DNA of 17,001 bases from NCBI GenBank assembly GCA_903922745.1, contig CAIXVA010000092.1, forward strand, positions 1 through 17,001. The letters run 5' to 3'. Positions within the stretch are counted from its first letter, which is position 1; the number at the start of each line of letters is the position of its first letter. Shown here one piece after another: positions 1 through 8,296 of the stretch. The stretch is from an uncultured Actinomycetes bacterium (GTDB taxonomy: Bacteria; Actinomycetota; Actinomycetes; Nanopelagicales; Nanopelagicaceae). Made by a program: the position numbers and the translations under genes. Under the pieces are notes generated by a model. The model was not told the origin of the DNA, made no database searches, and saw nothing but the letters and a program-made list of their open reading frames with translations.

Positions 1-1
1 C

Positions 2-2236
2 ACTCCTGCTTCATTTGAACCAACCCTCGATTACGTGGTTGTAAAGGTTCCACGTTTTGCTTTCGAGAAGTTCGCAGATGCTGATCCACGCCTAACCACA
101 ACGATGAAGAGTGTTGGCGAAGCGATGGCGATCGGTAGATCCTTCTCTGAGGCACTCATGAAGGCCCTTAGATCCTTGGAACGAAAGGAAGCGATTTTCT
201 CATGGCCGCAAATATCGGCCACTGAGTTGTCCTCATTATTGCAATCAATGAAGGTTCCAACGGAATATAGATTGCAACAAGTGCAAAAAGCGATGTGGGC
301 CGGTGCCGACATCGAACAGGTTTATGAGGCTACAAAAATTGATCGTTGGTACCTGCGACAGATAGAAATCATTAACGAACAAGCAGCTGTGATTGCACAA
401 CCAGGTGAGTTATCGAAAGAGTTGTTACGTACGGCTAAAAGCCAAGGTTTTTCAGATGCTCAGATTGCGATTCTGCGTGATGTATCCGAGGACGAAGTGC
501 GCAAAGCTCGACACCATTTGAATATCAGGCCCGTGTACAAAACAGTCGATACCTGCGCGGCTGAATTTGAAGCTTTCACTCCGTACCACTACTCAAGCTA
601 CGAGGAAGAGACCGAAGTTCGTCCTCGAACAACACCAGCGGTAATCATTTTGGGTAGCGGTCCCAACCGTATTGGTCAGGGAATTGAATTCGATTATTCA
701 TGTGTCCATGCATCTTTCACACTTCGTGAGGCTGGTTTCGAAACGATCATGGTCAACTGCAATCCCGAGACCGTGTCAACGGACTACGACACAAGTAATC
801 GTTTGTACTTTGAGCCTCTGACTCTTGAAGATGTTTTAGAGGTTGTGCATGCTGAGACACAAGCGGGTCCAGTTCTAGGCGTTATAACGCAATTGGGTGG
901 ACAGACACCGCTGGGCTTAGCTGCGGGATTAAAAGCTAATGGCGTAAACATTTTGGGAACATCACCAGAAGCGATTAATCTTGCTGAAGAACGTGGAGCT
1001 TTCGGAAACATTTTGGCTGAACAAGGATTAACCGCACCTCAGTTTGGAATGGCCTCCTCTCAATTAGAAGCAACCACCATCGCTCATGAAATTGGATATC
1101 CAGTCTTGGTACGTCCATCTTTTGTTCTTGGTGGTCGAGGAATGGAAATTGTTTACGATGATGTCGCACTTGGAGGATTCATTACTCGTGCCACTGATAT
1201 CACTCCTGACCATCCTGTTTTGGTCGACAGATTCCTAGACAATGCAATCGAAATTGATGTTGACGCATTATTTGACGGACAAGACCTCTTCCTAGGCGGA
1301 GTAATGGAACATATAGAAGAAGCAGGAATTCACAGTGGTGATAGCGCTTGCGTGCTTCCGTCTATGACTGTGACAGAGGAACAACGAAGTGAAATAAGGA
1401 TTGCAACCGAGAAGATCGCTCGTGGTGTTGATGTTCGTGGGTTGATTAATATTCAGTTCGCGATAGCGGATAATTCTCTCTATGTACTCGAGGCAAATCC
1501 ACGTGCATCTAGAACCGTTCCATTCGTTAGTAAAGCCACAGGTGTGCCTTTGGCAAAAGCAGCAGCAAGGATTTCGGTTGGCTCGACGATCGCGGAATTA
1601 CGTGTAGAAGGATTACTTCCATCTAGCGGAGATGGAATAGCAAAAGGAATTTCCGTCAAAGAGGCGGTTCTTCCATGGAACCGATTCCGCCGTACCGATG
1701 GAAGAGGCGTTGATGCTGTACTTGGACCTGAGATGCGCTCTACCGGTGAGGTCATGGGAATTTCACCAACCTTCGGCGAAAGTTACGCGAAGAGTCAGAT
1801 AGCGGCTTTTGGTCCATTGCCAAAATCAGGCACTGTATTTATTTCATTAGCCGATAAAGATAAGAGCACTGGCATAGAACCTGCAAAGGGCTTTTCGGAT
1901 CTTGGATTTCACATAATGGCAACTGACGGCACAGCGGATTATTTACGCCAACACGGCATAGAGTGCACTACAGTTCGAAAAAACTCTGAAGGAACTGGCG
2001 CAATGGGTGAAAAAACGATCGTTGATATTATCAATGCCGGTGAAATTGACTTGGTAATCAATACTCCGGTTGGACGTGGAACTCGGGCAGATGGTTGGGC
2101 CATTAGAACAGCGGCTGTCCAACGATCTATTCCGTGCATAACAACCACAGCTGGCTTCAGCGCCGCAGTTGATGCGATTACGTTTCTGCAGAGCAGCCCG
2201 CTAAGCATTAAATCATTGCAAGAATGGTTGGCCTAG
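2..2236 (+). CDS. carB: Carbamoyl-phosphate synthase large subunit, 3' portion (5' end outside window)
   Basis: This is the C-terminal two thirds (744 codons visible) of the ATP-grasp subunit that makes carbamoyl phosphate from bicarbonate, glutamine-derived ammonia and two ATP, for pyrimidine and arginine synthesis. The frame is open from base 2, and the first residues ([19 protein letters not shown]) are the usual CarB sequence ending the first carboxyphosphate half, so the true start lies upstream. Next come the oligomerisation region, the second ATP-grasp half starting at [15 protein letters not shown] (near base 653) with [32 protein letters not shown] and [12 protein letters not shown], and a C-terminal MGS-like allosteric domain from about base 1838 containing [15 protein letters not shown]. 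No key motif is missing. The stop codon directly abuts the pyrK ATG, indicating one operon. In E. coli the C-terminal domain binds UMP and ornithine; whether that holds here is not visible. Confidence 0.97.
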   Translation, partial: TPASFEPTLDYVVVKVPRFAFEKFADADPRLTTTMKSVGEAMAIGRSFSEALMKALRSLERKEAIFSWPQISATELSSLLQSMKVPTEYRLQQVQKAMWAGADIEQVYEATKIDRWYLRQIEIINEQAAVIAQPGELSKELLRTAKSQGFSDAQIAILRDVSEDEVRKARHHLNIRPVYKTVDTCAAEFEAFTPYHYSSYEEETEVRPRTTPAVIILGSGPNRIGQGIEFDYSCVHASFTLREAGFETIMVNCNPETVSTDYDTSNRLYFEPLTLEDVLEVVHAETQAGPVLGVITQLGGQTPLGLAAGLKANGVNILGTSPEAINLAEERGAFGNILAEQGLTAPQFGMASSQLEATTIAHEIGYPVLVRPSFVLGGRGMEIVYDDVALGGFITRATDITPDHPVLVDRFLDNAIEIDVDALFDGQDLFLGGVMEHIEEAGIHSGDSACVLPSMTVTEEQRSEIRIATEKIARGVDVRGLINIQFAIADNSLYVLEANPRASRTVPFVSKATGVPLAKAAARISVGSTIAELRVEGLLPSSGDGIAKGISVKEAVLPWNRFRRTDGRGVDAVLGPEMRSTGEVMGISPTFGESYAKSQIAAFGPLPKSGTVFISLADKDKSTGIEPAKGFSDLGFHIMATDGTADYLRQHGIECTTVRKNSEGTGAMGEKTIVDIINAGEIDLVINTPVGRGTRADGWAIRTAAVQRSIPCITTTAGFSAAVDAITFLQSSPLSIKSLQEWLA

Positions 2237-3073
2237 ATGTCATTGATAAACAAAAGCGCCGCGCAACTACTTGCTCCTATCGTCAGTAATAAAAAAGTTG
2301 GGCAATATCATCAAATAATTATCAATATCGGAGATTTAGCGACTCTGTGTAAACCCGGAAATTTTGTGGCTATTAACGTTGGCGGGGATTCTTCTAGCAT
2401 GATCTTACGCCGCGCTTTTGCCATTTCCCGTGTATCCATAAGTTCTACATTCGGTGGAACGATGGAGATAATTGCTGCACCACATGGTCAAGGAAGTAAG
2501 TGGCTCTGCGCACAAGGTGAGGGAGTAGTTCTCGATATTGTCGCCCCTCTCGGAACTGCATTCGGAATTCCTACAGAACCTGTTCCTGTGTTATTAGTTG
2601 GCGGGGGATATGGATCCGCTCCATTGTTTGGTTTGGCAGAGGTACTAAATGCTCGCGGTTGTAGAGTTGATATGTTGCTGGGAGCTAGTACCGCTTCAAA
2701 AATTTACGCACCAATGGAAGGCAAGCGCGCCGTCAATTCAATGCGAATCTATACAGAAGATGGCTCTATGGGACAGGCAGGACGAGTAACAGATCCGATA
2801 TCAGAGATCATTAAGGATTTGGATATTGCCGTCGTTTATTCATGTGGACCAATGGCAATGCTTTCTGCGATAACGAAAATAACTGATTCTCACTCTGTTG
2901 TACATCAATGCGCAGTAGAGGAGGCAATGGCCTGTGGTATCGGCGTCTGCATGACATGTGTTTTACCGGTGGAAAATGAAGATGGCACCGTGTCGATGCT
3001 TCGTTCGTGCATCGATGGTCCAGTAATGGACGGATCTAAAGTGCAGTGGGATTTAGTTGGAAAGCCACTATGA
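2237..3073 (+). CDS. pyrK: Dihydroorotate dehydrogenase B, electron transfer subunit (PyrK)
   Basis: A 278-aa iron-sulfur flavoprotein that passes electrons from the class 1B catalytic subunit PyrD to NAD+. The N-terminal ferredoxin-reductase-type FAD domain contains RRAFAISR, matching the family RRPISI-type flavin motif. The NAD-binding half has GGGYGSAPLFGLAE (an aromatic residue replaces the usual second-position Ile) and YSCGPMAML. The C-terminal 2Fe-2S site is complete, with Cys233, Cys238, Cys241 and Cys258 in the PyrK pattern CX4CX2CX16C, preceded by EEAMA. ATG follows the carB stop with no gap and there is no clear Shine-Dalgarno sequence, so translation is probably coupled. Its stop overlaps the pyrD start (ATGA). 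A full cluster next to pyrD argues for a genuine PyrK rather than another ferredoxin reductase. Confidence 0.95.
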   Translation: MSLINKSAAQLLAPIVSNKKVGQYHQIIINIGDLATLCKPGNFVAINVGGDSSSMILRRAFAISRVSISSTFGGTMEIIAAPHGQGSKWLCAQGEGVVLDIVAPLGTAFGIPTEPVPVLLVGGGYGSAPLFGLAEVLNARGCRVDMLLGASTASKIYAPMEGKRAVNSMRIYTEDGSMGQAGRVTDPISEIIKDLDIAVVYSCGPMAMLSAITKITDSHSVVHQCAVEEAMACGIGVCMTCVLPVENEDGTVSMLRSCIDGPVMDGSKVQWDLVGKPL

Positions 3074-4020
3074 CGGCTATAGATTTCTCGACCACAATCG
3101 GTAACACATGGTTTCCTGCGCCAACTTTCACCGCTAGCGGGTGCGCAAGCTCTGGTCGAGAATTAGCTCAGTTTTTCCCATTACGAGAAATGGGGGGCAT
3201 AGTCACTAAGTCGGTGATGTCCAAAGTTCGAACTGGCCGCCCAACTCCACGTATGGCTGAAACACCAAGTGGAATGCTCAATTCAATTGGTTTACAGGGT
3301 CCTGGAATTGATGCCTTTATTGCAAAAGATATTCCTTACTTAACGGAGCAGAAAGCTCGCATCATTGTTTCAATCGCAGGCGAAACGGTGGAAGAGTATT
3401 CAACCCTCGCTAGAAAACTTCGTTCGGTATCTGGTATCAGTGCAATTGAAGTCAATATTTCATGCCCAAATGTGGAAAATCGCGGATTAGTTTTTGCATG
3501 TGATCCAGAAGCATCGCGTCGCGTTATAGATGGAGTTCGCCGCACAATTGGGGGAGAGCTCCCAATCATTGCAAAACTTTCACCTGATGTGACGGATCTC
3601 GTCTCTATAGCTCGTGGAGTTGTAGACGCTGGCGCAGATGGTTTAGCGTTGATTAACACCGTACTTGGTATGGTAATTAACGTCGACACGATGCGTCCTC
3701 ATTTAGGCGGAAAAACTGGTGGACTTTCAGGTCCTGCAATTCGTCCTATTGCTGTACGCGCTGTGTATCAAGTCCATGCCGCGATGCCTAACATTCCAAT
3801 ATTGGGAATGGGTGGAATTGCATCTGGTAAAGATGCACTTGAGATGATTCTGGCAGGAGCAAGTGGCGTATCAATTGGAACAGCCAGCTTTGGCAATCCA
3901 ACAGCAATTATGAAAATTCAAAACGATCTTAAACAATTGTTGATCGACCGCGGATTCACCTCACTGAAGCAAGCCATTGGATACGCCCACAGATTAGAAA
4001 CGGAATCTGCAGATGCATAA
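3070..4020 (+). CDS. pyrD: Dihydroorotate dehydrogenase, class 1B catalytic subunit (PyrD)
   Basis: A 316-aa FMN TIM-barrel enzyme oxidising dihydroorotate to orotate, the fourth step of UMP synthesis. The motif VNISCPNVENRG puts the class 1 catalytic base at Cys132; class 2 membrane enzymes have Ser there. TKSVMSKVRTGRPTPRMAE and NSIGLQGPG are typical of the PyrDB type. The FMN phosphate site is the late GMGGIASGKDALEMILAGAS segment. There is no N-terminal membrane helix, as expected for a soluble partner of PyrK. I chose ATG 3070, overlapping the pyrK stop by 4 bases, over the upstream in-frame GTG at 3046, because homology begins with IDFSTTIGN and a GGAAAG Shine-Dalgarno-like run lies at 3059-3064. 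Its end overlaps pyrF by 8 bases. Confidence 0.96.
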   Translation: MTAIDFSTTIGNTWFPAPTFTASGCASSGRELAQFFPLREMGGIVTKSVMSKVRTGRPTPRMAETPSGMLNSIGLQGPGIDAFIAKDIPYLTEQKARIIVSIAGETVEEYSTLARKLRSVSGISAIEVNISCPNVENRGLVFACDPEASRRVIDGVRRTIGGELPIIAKLSPDVTDLVSIARGVVDAGADGLALINTVLGMVINVDTMRPHLGGKTGGLSGPAIRPIAVRAVYQVHAAMPNIPILGMGGIASGKDALEMILAGASGVSIGTASFGNPTAIMKIQNDLKQLLIDRGFTSLKQAIGYAHRLETESADA

Positions 4021-4714
4021 AGCACCGATCGTTTTAGCAGTTGATACACCAGAACTAGTAACGGCTATTGAATGGGTTAAGGCGACACAGGATTATGTTT
4101 CTGTTTACAAACTAGGATTGGAGTTTTTCTTAACCTTTGGAAGTGACGGCGTAAAAGCTATAAAGGATGTTACGAACTCGGACATCTTTCTTGATTTGAA
4201 GTTACACGACATTCCGCACACAGTAAGTGGCGCTGCAAAAGCGGTCTCACATTTAAAGCCGCGTTTTCTGACAGTTCACGCATCTGGCGGGTCTGCAATG
4301 ATTAAGGCCGCGGTAGATGCGTTACCAACGACTCACGTTACGGGAGTAACAATTCTGACCTCCTTGTCAGAAGCGGATGTGGCAGACATTGGATTCAGGG
4401 ACAATGCCTTAAGTTCGGCGGTTGGTTTATCGAAAATCGCTGTTGGCGCTGGTGCTGGCGCAATAGTGTGTTCACCTTTGGAAATTGCCGCGATTCGCGC
4501 AGCTGTGGGAGCTGGTCCGATCATCATCACGCCGGGAGTTCGTCCTGCTGATTCGACTGTCACGGATGATCAAGTCCGAACAATGACTCCAAAAGCGGCG
4601 ATTGCAACTGGTGCAAACTTTGTCGTAATTGGGCGCCCCATCACGCAAAGCTGGAGCCTTGGTGCGGCGGCAATGCGTGATCGCGCCGCACAGATCGCAT
4701 CTGAACTTATCTAA
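4013..4714 (+). CDS. pyrF: Orotidine-5'-phosphate decarboxylase (PyrF), short type
   Basis: A 233-aa TIM-barrel enzyme converting OMP to UMP. The catalytic array is visible: Asp11 in LAVDTP, Lys33 in YKLGLEFF, and the Asp61-Lys63-Asp66 triad in DLKLHDIPHTV. The phosphate loop appears late as TPGVRP and VIGRPIT. Length and motifs fit the short E. coli/Bacillus type rather than the longer (about 270 aa) form I associate with Mycobacterium and Streptomyces. The start lies inside the last codons of pyrD (8-base overlap), so coupling is likely. No pyrE follows; orotate phosphoribosyltransferase must be encoded outside this window. After the stop there are only 21 bases before the next gene, and these carry a promoter. 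Confidence 0.96.
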   Translation: MHKAPIVLAVDTPELVTAIEWVKATQDYVSVYKLGLEFFLTFGSDGVKAIKDVTNSDIFLDLKLHDIPHTVSGAAKAVSHLKPRFLTVHASGGSAMIKAAVDALPTTHVTGVTILTSLSEADVADIGFRDNALSSAVGLSKIAVGAGAGAIVCSPLEIAAIRAAVGAGPIIITPGVRPADSTVTDDQVRTMTPKAAIATGANFVVIGRPITQSWSLGAAAMRDRAAQIASELI

Positions 4715-4723
4715 ATTAAAGGC

Positions 4724-4729
4724 TAGATT
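4724..4729 (+). promoter_or_regulatory. Candidate -10 element (TAGATT) for leaderless mihF-gmk transcript
   Basis: TAGATT fits the actinobacterial TANNNT -10 pattern and ends 6 bases before the A of ATG 4736, so transcription would begin on the start codon itself. There is no Shine-Dalgarno sequence before this gene. A weak -35 (CTGAAC, 4701-4706, 17-base spacer) overlaps the pyrF end. The exact spacing recurs at three other genes here. Confidence 0.6.
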
Positions 4730-4735
4730 TGTCAC

Positions 4736-5611
4736 ATGGGATTGCCACCGCAGTTAACGCCCGAGCAACGTCAAGAGGCATTGCTTAAAGCGGCAATCTC
4801 TAGAAAACGTCGAGCTGAAGTAAAGTTCAAAATCAAAAATGGTGAATTCTCGATAGATACAGTTCTAGAAATCGCAAAAACGGAAGATGCTGTCGCAAAA
4901 ATGAGAGTTAAAGAATTGCTTGAGTCACTATCGGGTGTAGGAAAAGTTCGAGCACAGTCACTTATGGAACGCTTAAACATCTCTCCAACCCGTAGAATAC
5001 AAGGACTTGGTCGGCTTCAAATAAAGCAGTTACGCGAGGAGTTCATGAAATCAGAGCACGCTATCAAGCCTGGAAAGTTGCTTGTGCTCTCAGGTCCCGG
5101 CGGTGTTGGGAAAAGCACGGTCGCGAAAAAACTTCGCGAAGCAGGTGATTTCTGGGTCAGCGTTAGTGCGACAACCAGAAGCCCTCGAAACAATGAAATT
5201 GATGGAAAAGATTATTTCTTCGTAAGTGATGATGAATTTACACGCATGATTAATGCAGATGAGTTCTTGGAATGGGCAGAATTCGCCGGCAATCGATATG
5301 GGACTCCACAGGAAAAGGTAGAACAGGCTTTACTTTTGGGTAGAAATGTTTTGTTGGAAATAGAAATTGCAGGAGCTAAGCAGGTGAAAGCGCATCTTCC
5401 TCAATCAGTCCTCGTATTTTTAGAGCCTCCAACATGGGAGGAGTTAGTTGCTCGGCTTGAAGGCCGAGGTACTGATAGCCCCGAAAGAAGGGCCGAGCGT
5501 CTGAAATTAGCCCAAGAAGAGCTCGTTGCAGCATCATATTTCGATGTGGTCCTGATAAACGACCAGGTCGAGAGCGTGGTCCGGAGACTGATAGAGTTAG
5601 CCCATAATTAA
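4736..5611 (+). CDS. gmk: Fusion of mIHF-type nucleoid protein with guanylate kinase
   Basis: A 291-aa single ORF joining two normally separate proteins. Residues 1-103 match the actinobacterial integration host factor family (mIHF): LPPQLTPEQRQEAL, a basic RKRRAEVK helix, a KMRV.ELLESL segment, the DNA-binding helix-hairpin SGVGKVRAQSLMERLNI and RRIQGLGRLQ. From about residue 112 it is a guanylate kinase (GMP + ATP to GDP + ADP) with P-loop GPGGVGKST (120-128), SVSATTRSPR for GMP binding, GKDYFFVSDDEF, EWAEFAGNRYGTP, and the lid and core EIEIAGAKQVK and RLEGRGTDSPERRAERL. The kinase part (about 185 aa) is near normal length, so neither half is obviously truncated. In Mycobacterium these are adjacent separate genes. 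An in-frame ATG at 5045 preceded by AGGAG may also give free Gmk. rpoZ follows after 45 bases. The fusion is directly visible; any functional link is inference. Confidence 0.93.
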   Translation: MGLPPQLTPEQRQEALLKAAISRKRRAEVKFKIKNGEFSIDTVLEIAKTEDAVAKMRVKELLESLSGVGKVRAQSLMERLNISPTRRIQGLGRLQIKQLREEFMKSEHAIKPGKLLVLSGPGGVGKSTVAKKLREAGDFWVSVSATTRSPRNNEIDGKDYFFVSDDEFTRMINADEFLEWAEFAGNRYGTPQEKVEQALLLGRNVLLEIEIAGAKQVKAHLPQSVLVFLEPPTWEELVARLEGRGTDSPERRAERLKLAQEELVAASYFDVVLINDQVESVVRRLIELAHN

Positions 5612-5627
5612 TAGGTTGTTATTAATT
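5606..5627. repeat. A/T-only inverted repeat in the gmk-rpoZ gap
   Basis: Perfect 8-bp arms AATTAATA (5606-5613) and TATTAATT (5620-5627) flank a 6-base loop. The left arm includes the gmk stop codon. There is no GC in the stem and no T-run after it, so it is a poor intrinsic terminator. It may be an operator or simply an AT-rich promoter. Possible -10 hexamers (TAGGTT at 5612, TATTAA at 5620) lie inside it, which would give rpoZ a short leader carrying its ribosome binding site. Confidence 0.4.
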
Positions 5628-5656
5628 CAGTCTTGATCAATGAAGCGGGGAATACC

Positions 5657-5905
5657 ATGGATGGAATCACGAATCCACCGATTGACGAACTTCTAGATAA
5701 AAGTGGCTCTAAGTACAGTCTAGTTTTGTACGCTGCTAAGCGAGCTCGTCAGATCAACGCTTACTACTCACAACTTGGAGAAGGCCTGCTTGAATACGTG
5801 GGACCACTCGTCGAGACACATGTGCATGAAAAGCCTCTTTCAATCGCTCTTCGCGAAATCAATGAGGGTCTTTTAACAATCGAAAACCTCGAGCCAACAG
5901 CTTAA
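5657..5905 (+). CDS. rpoZ: DNA-directed RNA polymerase omega subunit
   Basis: An 82-aa omega subunit, which helps assemble and stabilise the beta' subunit of RNA polymerase. The sequence is strongly actinobacterial: [48 protein letters not shown] and [12 protein letters not shown] follow the Mycobacterium protein almost block by block. I chose ATG 5657 because GGGGA at 5647-5651 sits 5 bases upstream as a plausible ribosome binding site and homology begins right after it; an in-frame TTG at 5633 would add eight unsupported residues. It lies between gmk and coaBC, the conserved actinobacterial order. The downstream coaBC gene starts 10 bases after the stop with no binding site of its own, so the two are probably cotranscribed. 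Confidence 0.96.
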   Translation: MDGITNPPIDELLDKSGSKYSLVLYAAKRARQINAYYSQLGEGLLEYVGPLVETHVHEKPLSIALREINEGLLTIENLEPTA

Positions 5906-5915
5906 AACCTCTTCA

Positions 5916-7100
5916 ATGTCACTAGTCGGCCGTGAAGTTGTCCTCGGCGTTGGTGGCGGAATCGCAGCATACAAATCCTGCGAATTGTTGCGTCGACTTC
6001 AAGATCGTGGCTATGTAATTACCGTTGTACCAACACCTTCTTCTCTAAATTTTGTTGGTAAAGCAACCTGGGAAGCGCTATCTGGTCGTCCAGTAAATAC
6101 TCACGTGTGGGAAAACGTTCACACTGTTCCACATATCGCTCTGGCTGAGTCAGCGAACTTCTTTTTAATTGCGCCAGCCACAGCCGACCTGATTGCGCGT
6201 CTTGCTGCGGGTCGGGCTGATGATCTACTGACGAATTTAGTCCTGGCATCAGATGTTCCGAAGATGTTAGTGCCAGCGATGCACCCTTCAATGTGGCTTG
6301 ATCCCGCGACGGTTGCAAATGTCGCAACTTTGCGTGCGCGTGGTTTTCTGATTATGGATCCAGATGTTGGACGACTTACAGGTAAAGATATTGGTCCGGG
6401 TCGCTTTCCCGAAGTTCCTGCAATCATCGAGCGATTTGATGAAGCAACTGGAAATATTCAAGATCTTAAAGGCAAGCGTGTGCTTGTTACAGCTGGTGGA
6501 ACACGTGAAGCAATTGATCCGGTCCGTTTCATTGGCAACAAGTCTTCGGGTAAACAGGGGATTGCAATCGCATTAGCAGCGCGAAATAGAGGCGCGCAGG
6601 TACATTTAATCGCAGCCAATTTCGATACATCTGATGTAGAGGGAGTAGAAGTATCTACAGTGGAAAGTGCTTCGGATATGCAGAAAGTCCTAATCGAACA
6701 GTTTCCTAATTGCGATGTTCTCATAATGAGCGCCGCAGTTGCTGACGCAAAACCCAAGAATATGTCAATCGATAAAATCAAAAAGGCTCTTCTTGGAAGT
6801 ATTGAGTTAGAGGAAAATCCGGACTTATTGGCATCGTTGGCATCGCTTAAGAAGAACCAAGTAGTTATCGGATTCGCCGCGGAAACTAAGGATCACTTGC
6901 AAGAGGCTCGCAGAAAGCTAGAAGCCAAGGGGTTAGATCTAATTTATGTTAATGATGTTACTGGCGGGGCGATATTTGGCCAGGACCAGACTATGGGTAC
7001 CATTCTCCTACGCAATGATGCGGATATAGCGGTCAAGGAAGTCTCCAAAGACGCTCTCGGTAATTTACTTCTTGATCAAGCCATCCGGCAGTTAGGTTAA
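5916..7100 (+). CDS. coaBC: Bifunctional phosphopantothenoylcysteine decarboxylase / phosphopantothenate-cysteine ligase (CoaBC)
   Basis: A 394-aa enzyme carrying out two consecutive coenzyme A steps: CTP-dependent joining of cysteine to 4'-phosphopantothenate (CoaB, C-terminal) and FMN-dependent decarboxylation to phosphopantetheine (CoaC, N-terminal). CoaC motifs are [10 protein letters not shown] (11-20), the active-site His73 in [18 protein letters not shown] and PAMHPSMW. The flap that in E. coli holds a catalytic Cys reads [15 protein letters not shown], with no Cys, which I believe is usual in actinobacteria. CoaB begins near residue 188 with [37 protein letters not shown], the Lys-rich [12 protein letters not shown] and GFAAET. 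The stop lies 2 bases before metK. There is no Shine-Dalgarno sequence in the 10-base gap after rpoZ. Confidence 0.96.
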   Translation: MSLVGREVVLGVGGGIAAYKSCELLRRLQDRGYVITVVPTPSSLNFVGKATWEALSGRPVNTHVWENVHTVPHIALAESANFFLIAPATADLIARLAAGRADDLLTNLVLASDVPKMLVPAMHPSMWLDPATVANVATLRARGFLIMDPDVGRLTGKDIGPGRFPEVPAIIERFDEATGNIQDLKGKRVLVTAGGTREAIDPVRFIGNKSSGKQGIAIALAARNRGAQVHLIAANFDTSDVEGVEVSTVESASDMQKVLIEQFPNCDVLIMSAAVADAKPKNMSIDKIKKALLGSIELEENPDLLASLASLKKNQVVIGFAAETKDHLQEARRKLEAKGLDLIYVNDVTGGAIFGQDQTMGTILLRNDADIAVKEVSKDALGNLLLDQAIRQLG

Positions 7101-7102
7101 AA

Positions 7103-8293
7103 ATGTCAAAGCGACTTTTCACATCAGAATCAGTAACCGAAGGACATCCAGACAAGATTGCAGATGCAATTTCAGATGCAGTATTGGATTCATTGCTATC
7201 ACAGGATACAAAGAGCCGAGTAGCAGTTGAAACACTCATCACAACAGGTCAGGTACACGTTGCTGGTGAAGTTACAACCGATGGATATGCAGATGTGATG
7301 GGAATTGTTCGAGATACCGTTCTAAACATTGGATATGACTCATCTGATAAAGGTTTCGATGGAAATAGCTGTGGAGTTTCGATCTCTATCGGACAACAAT
7401 CTCAAGATATTGCCCAGGGTGTAGATGACGCATACGAACATCGTGTTACATCAGCTGTAGATCCATTGGATCTGCAAGGTGCCGGTGACCAAGGATTAAT
7501 GTTTGGGTATGCCTGCGATGACACTAAAGAACTTATGCCACTACCTATTTGGTTGGCCCACGCTTTGGCTCAGCAGTTAACAAAAGTCCGTAAATCTGGT
7601 GCGTTGCCTTATCTACGCCCGGATGGAAAAACTCAAGTAACAATCGAGTACGACGGCGATCGTGCGATTGCCCTGAACACTGTCGTTATCTCTAGCCAGC
7701 ACGCGGAAGAAGTAGATGTTGTTAAGAAGTTAACGCCTGAGGTTATTGAATATGTGATCAATCCAATCTTGGCAACGATTGATCTTCCAAAATCTGACCT
7801 ACGGACTTTGATAAATCCAACAGGTCGTTTCGTCATTGGTGGACCAATGGGGGATGCGGGGTTAACGGGTCGCAAAATTATCGTTGACACATACGGCGGA
7901 ATGGCTCGACATGGCGGTGGAGCATTTAGTGGCAAGGATCCATCAAAGGTAGATCGTTCAGCCGCCTATGCGATGCGTTGGGTAGCAAAGAATGTTGTTG
8001 CCGCCGGCCTTGCTCGTCGATGCGAAGTTCAGGTTGCTTATGCAATTGGTAAAGCTCAACCGGTTGGCGTATTTGTTGAAACATTTGGAACTGAAACTGT
8101 TCCAGTTGCAAAGATTCAGGATGCTGTTCTTTCGGTGTTCGATCTGCGTCCTGCGGCGATTATTCGGGATCTTGATTTACTTCGTCCAATATATTCGTTG
8201 ACAAGTGCCTATGGACACTTCGGTCGTGAACTTCCTGAGTTTGCTTGGGAACGAACCGATCGCATTGCAGCGCTTCAAAGCGCAATCAAGTAG
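7103..8293 (+). CDS. metK: S-adenosylmethionine synthetase
   Basis: A 396-aa enzyme making S-adenosylmethionine from methionine and ATP. N-terminal [19 protein letters not shown] carries His15 and Asp17 for ATP and Mg2+; the flexible-loop region has [13 protein letters not shown]; the adenosine motif GAGDQG is at 126-131; and the P-loop-like [20 protein letters not shown] runs from residue 270. Full family length, nothing missing. It starts 2 bases after the coaBC stop with no Shine-Dalgarno sequence and no room for a SAM riboswitch, so it depends on read-through of the upstream unit. TAGGTT at 7093-7098 resembles a -10 but its spacing to ATG (4 bases) does not match the leaderless promoters in this window. 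The product would serve RsmB, encoded downstream, among other methyltransferases. Confidence 0.98.
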   Translation: MSKRLFTSESVTEGHPDKIADAISDAVLDSLLSQDTKSRVAVETLITTGQVHVAGEVTTDGYADVMGIVRDTVLNIGYDSSDKGFDGNSCGVSISIGQQSQDIAQGVDDAYEHRVTSAVDPLDLQGAGDQGLMFGYACDDTKELMPLPIWLAHALAQQLTKVRKSGALPYLRPDGKTQVTIEYDGDRAIALNTVVISSQHAEEVDVVKKLTPEVIEYVINPILATIDLPKSDLRTLINPTGRFVIGGPMGDAGLTGRKIIVDTYGGMARHGGGAFSGKDPSKVDRSAAYAMRWVAKNVVAAGLARRCEVQVAYAIGKAQPVGVFVETFGTETVPVAKIQDAVLSVFDLRPAAIIRDLDLLRPIYSLTSAYGHFGRELPEFAWERTDRIAALQSAIK

Positions 8294-8296
8294 TCA

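Noticed and set aside
3046..3069. Upstream in-frame GTG as the pyrD start (eight extra residues)
   Set aside because: It lies deep inside pyrK, the extra residues lack homology, and ATG 3070 overlaps the pyrK stop in the classic ATGA arrangement.
5633..5656. TTG 5633 as the rpoZ start
   Set aside because: The added eight residues do not match omega subunits, while ATG 5657 has a GGGGA site 5 bases upstream and starts right at the homologous region.
7091..7102. Leaderless promoter or SAM riboswitch before metK
   Set aside because: Only 2 bases separate coaBC and metK; TAGGTT is 4 rather than 6 bases from ATG, and there is no space for a riboswitch outside coaBC coding sequence.
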